From: Bacteroides sp. CAG:1076
GTDB taxonomy: Bacteria > Bacteroidota > Bacteroidia > Bacteroidales > Bacteroidaceae
Length of the DNA stretch: 9,563 nt
Reading direction: 5' to 3'
Assembly: GCA_000436795.1 (NCBI GenBank)
Contig: HF993252.1
Location: 1 to 9,563, forward strand
Made by a program: the position numbers and the translations under genes. Below the pieces are notes generated by a model. It did no database searches. It saw nothing but the letters and a program-made list of their open reading frames with translations, and was not told where the DNA came from. Below, piece by piece: positions 7,483 to 9,563 of the stretch (positions are counted from its first letter, which is position 1; each line of letters begins with the position of its first letter).

Positions 7483-8406
7483 ATGAAAAAGTTAGCTATT
7501 GCAATGATGCTTGGCGTGGCTTTCGTTAGCGCAAACGCCCAGATATCCAGCGTACACATGCAGGTAGCATGCAACCCGCAGGACGTAAAGACATACGATA
7601 CACAAAGACTGCGCAGCAGTTTTATGATGGAAAAAGTAATGGTAGCCGATGAGATAAACCTGACTTACTCCATGTACGACCGTTTCATCTTTGGAGGAGC
7701 CGTTCCTGTAAATAAGGAACTGACACTTGACACCATCGATCAACTGAAAGCCCCTTATTTCCTTTTTAACCGTGAGTTGGGCATTATCAATATCGGAGGA
7801 GAAGGAATCGTAACGGTTGACGGCAAGGAATATGCCCTCAACTTCAAGGAAGCCCTTTATGTAGGAAGAGGAAACCAGAAAGTTACATTCCGAAGCAAGG
7901 ATGCTTCGAAGCCTGCCAAATTCTACCTGAACTCGGCAATCGCCCACAAGTCTTACAAAACACAGCTCGTCACGCTGGATGGACGCAAGGGTTCCCTTAA
8001 GGCAAATTCATTTGCAGCAGGCAAAATGGAGGAAAGCAATGACCGTGTAATCAACCAGCTGATTGTAAGCAACGTGCTCGAAGAAGGTCCTTGCCAGTTA
8101 CAGATGGGACTGACTGAACTGAAACCCGGAAGCGTATGGAACACAATGCCTGCTCACACACACTCCAGACGTATTGAAGCATACTTCTACTTTAACCTGA
8201 CTCCCGGAAACATGATCTGCCATCTGATGGGAGAACCACAGGAAGAAAGACTGGTATGGCTGGCCAATGAACAGGCAATCATGTCGCCCGAATGGTCTAT
8301 CCATGCAGCAGCCGGAACAAGCAACTACATGTTTATCTGGGGAATGGCTGGAGAAAATCTTGACTACGGAGACATGGATAAAATATCGTACACTGAAATG
8401 AAATAA
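7483..8406 (+). CDS. kduI: 5-keto-4-deoxyuronate isomerase with a signal peptide (exported KduI)
   Basis: KduI (EC 5.3.1.17) converts 5-keto-4-deoxyuronate, formed from unsaturated galacturonate, to 3-deoxy-D-glycero-2,5-hexodiulosonate in pectin breakdown. The body of this 307-residue protein aligns well by eye with the roughly 278-residue cytosolic enterobacterial Kdu[74 protein letters not shown] and TFIWGM-like FIWGMAGEN. The four zinc ligands of the cupin fold are present: His225 and His227 (HTHSRR), Glu232 (in IEAYFYF) and His274. Unlike the classic enzyme it begins [20 protein letters not shown], a standard type I signal peptide likely cut after Ala19, and the homologous part starts only at about residue 24. 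The protein is therefore predicted to be periplasmic. The upstream ATG is preferred because it gives the complete signal. It lies between the IIC and MFS transporter genes, which suits a step that makes the molecule these carriers import. Enzyme identity is firm; location is inferred from the signal. Confidence 0.96.
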   Translation: MKKLAIAMMLGVAFVSANAQISSVHMQVACNPQDVKTYDTQRLRSSFMMEKVMVADEINLTYSMYDRFIFGGAVPVNKELTLDTIDQLKAPYFLFNRELGIINIGGEGIVTVDGKEYALNFKEALYVGRGNQKVTFRSKDASKPAKFYLNSAIAHKSYKTQLVTLDGRKGSLKANSFAAGKMEESNDRVINQLIVSNVLEEGPCQLQMGLTELKPGSVWNTMPAHTHSRRIEAYFYFNLTPGNMICHLMGEPQEERLVWLANEQAIMSPEWSIHAAAGTSNYMFIWGMAGENLDYGDMDKISYTEMK

Positions 8407-8407
8407 A

Positions 8408-8438
8408 AATCAGGATATCTCACTAAAAGCACCTGATT
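8408..8438 (+). terminator. Weak hairpin after kduI
   Basis: AATCAGG (8408-8414) and CCTGATT (8432-8438) form a perfect 7-bp stem with a 17-nt loop, beginning 2 bp after the kduI stop. No T-run follows, so it is not a classic intrinsic terminator; it may attenuate transcription or protect the 3' end of the message. The following 207-bp gap before the MFS gene is large for a simple operon. Confidence 0.35.
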
Positions 8439-8533
8439 GCCGCACCGAATATTTCAATCTTCCTTTTTCATGGAAAGTTGTAACATTCGGGGTGACAATT
8501 TATTTATTAGTATAAATATAAAGAAGTAAAAAC

Positions 8534-8581
8534 AGGAGGAATCGTAAAAAGAAAAAGAGTACAAGCTGTAAGATTCCTCTT
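8534..8581 (+). promoter_or_regulatory. Possible leader hairpin upstream of the MFS transporter
   Basis: AGGAGGAATC (8534-8543) can pair with GATTCCTCTT (8572-8581), with eight perfect pairs plus a G-T and an A-T pair. Inside the loop TACA/TGTA (8560-8563, 8567-8570) can form a small second stem. The left arm contains a perfect AGGAGG, but no start codon follows at a usable distance, and Bacteroides rarely depends on such sites. The structure lies 32 bp before the MFS ATG. It might be a leader regulatory element; I do not recognise a known riboswitch. No convincing TAnnTTTG promoter is visible in the 8407-8613 gap, so the MFS gene may be read from the upstream operon. Confidence 0.35.
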
Positions 8582-8613
8582 CTAACGAAAAACTACATTT
8601 TAAATATCATACC

Positions 8614-9563
8614 ATGAATACATTTCAAAAAGTAGAAGAGAAAATGACAAACTTCAGATGGGTAATCTGTGGAATGTTATTTTTTGCGACTACCGTAAAC
8701 TACCTTGACCGACAAGTTCTTTCGCTGACGTGGAAGGACTTTATCGCTCCAGAGTTCCACTGGACTGACTCCAACTACGGAGATATCACAGCTATATTTT
8801 CAATTGTATATGCTATTGCCAACCTTTTTGCCGGACGCTTTATCGACTGGATGGGCACTAAAAAAGGATACCTTTGGTCTATCTTTATCTGGTCGGCAGG
8901 AGCCTGCCTTCATGCATTATGCGGATGGGCTACCGAAATGACTATCGGTGCTCACAACGCAAGTGACATGCTTTCTGCTACAGGAGCCGTAGCCTCAACC
9001 ATTGCCATCACCAGCGTTTATTACTTCATCGCAGCCCGTATCGTTTTAGGAGCAGGCGAAGCAGGAAACTTCCCCGCTGCCATCAAAGTCACGGCCGAAT
9101 ATTTCCCTAAAAAGGACCGCGCATTTTCAACTTCCATCTTCAATGCCGGCTCTACCATAGGAGCTTTGATTGCGCCTGTCAGCATACCTCCTTTGGCACG
9201 TTACTTCCAAAGCATAGGCGTTGGAAACGGATGGGAAATGGCATTCGTTGTCATCGGTGGACTGGGCTTCATCTGGATGGGATTGTGGATGTTCCTTTAT
9301 AAGAAACCGCACGCTAATCCGCATGTTAATGCTGCCGAACTGGCATATATTGAGCAGGACAACCACACTACTGATACCGACAATACAAACTCACAAACAG
9401 CAAACAGTGATTTTGATAACCAAAAGATATCATTTCTGCAATGCTTTAAATTTCCCCAGACATGGGCTGTATTCTTTGGTAAGTTCATGACCGACGGAGT
9501 ATGGTGGTTCTACTTATTCTGGACACCGGCATATATTTCGGATGTATATGGTTTCTCTTCCGA
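8614..9563 (+). CDS. MFS hexuronate transporter, ExuT-like (N-terminal part only)
   Basis: The first 316 codons of a major facilitator of the anion:cation symporter family, which includes the hexuronate carrier ExuT; the gene continues past the right edge. Visible features: NYLDRQVLS in the first membrane segment (29-37), the loop 2-3 motif AGRFIDWMGTKKGY (73-86), and the family-typical ARIVLGAGEAGNFPAAIKVT (141-160) with EYFPKKDRAFSTSIFNAGS following. About six hydrophobic segments are followed by a hydrophilic central loop (about 230-272, rich in Asn, Asp and Thr), then the start of the second half (FFGKFMTDGVWWFYLFWTPAY). Between segments 3 and 4 there is an unusually long stretch (about 105-130). 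The ATG at 8614 is used; Met11 (8644) would also give an intact first segment. It follows kduI by 207 bp on the same strand. Likely substrates are galacturonate, glucuronate or a ketouronate; the sequence does not decide among them. Confidence 0.92.
   Translation, partial: MNTFQKVEEKMTNFRWVICGMLFFATTVNYLDRQVLSLTWKDFIAPEFHWTDSNYGDITAIFSIVYAIANLFAGRFIDWMGTKKGYLWSIFIWSAGACLHALCGWATEMTIGAHNASDMLSATGAVASTIAITSVYYFIAARIVLGAGEAGNFPAAIKVTAEYFPKKDRAFSTSIFNAGSTIGALIAPVSIPPLARYFQSIGVGNGWEMAFVVIGGLGFIWMGLWMFLYKKPHANPHVNAAELAYIEQDNHTTDTDNTNSQTANSDFDNQKISFLQCFKFPQTWAVFFGKFMTDGVWWFYLFWTPAYISDVYGFSS

Noticed and set aside
7492..7947. A 151-codon open frame on the minus strand inside kduI
   Set aside because: It is antisense to an enzyme with intact motifs and shows no recognisable domain.
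8492..8516. GTGACA...TATAAA as an E. coli type -35/-10 promoter for the MFS gene
   Set aside because: The spacing is only 13 bp and Bacteroides uses a different promoter consensus, so the match has little meaning.
1..9563. Mobile elements, tRNA or rRNA genes, CRISPR arrays, phage or defence genes
   Set aside because: None was seen; the window is filled by the six pectin-related genes and short intergenic regions.

Overview
The window looks like part of a pectin (homogalacturonan / rhamnogalacturonan) utilisation locus from a gut Bacteroidales, most likely Bacteroides or Phocaeicola. The evidence is a SusC/SusD pair, a lipoprotein signal followed by acidic residues on SusD, secreted pectin-degrading domains, and Bacteroides-type -7 promoter elements (TAnnTTTG). 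The species cannot be fixed from the sequence alone.

Layout. The left part (about 1-5788) is transcribed leftwards. Reading in the direction of transcription it holds a secreted two-domain enzyme (GH105 unsaturated-uronyl hydrolase fused to a CE8 pectin methylesterase, 5788-3686), then a SusC-type TonB-dependent outer-membrane transporter (3582-334), then the start of its SusD-type lipoprotein partner (313-1, cut by the window edge). The right part (6050-9563) is transcribed rightwards: a lone PTS galactitol-type IIC membrane protein (6050-7435), a KduI isomerase that carries an N-terminal signal peptide (7483-8406), and the first 316 codons of an MFS hexuronate transporter (8614-9563, cut by the window edge). 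A 261-bp divergent intergenic region between the two arms holds a perfect 12-bp palindrome, an overlapping inverted repeat and promoter-like elements for both directions.

How the genes fit together (partly inference). Pectin fragments would be bound and imported across the outer membrane by SusC/SusD. The fused enzyme would remove methyl esters (CE8) and release 4,5-unsaturated galacturonate from lyase products (GH105). Unsaturated galacturonate rearranges to 5-keto-4-deoxyuronate, the substrate of KduI. Because this KduI has a secretion signal and is followed by a uronate-type transporter and preceded by a sugar-permease-type IIC, the window suggests that isomerisation takes place in the periplasm and that the isomerised ketouronate, galacturonate, or both are then carried over the inner membrane. 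The later enzymes (KduD, KdgK, KdgA, UxaA-C) and any regulator are not in the window.

The points most worth a second look are the exported KduI, the PTS IIC with no visible PTS partners, the GH105-CE8 fusion, the operator-like palindrome in the divergent region, and an inverted repeat that includes the susC start codon and flanks its probable promoter.
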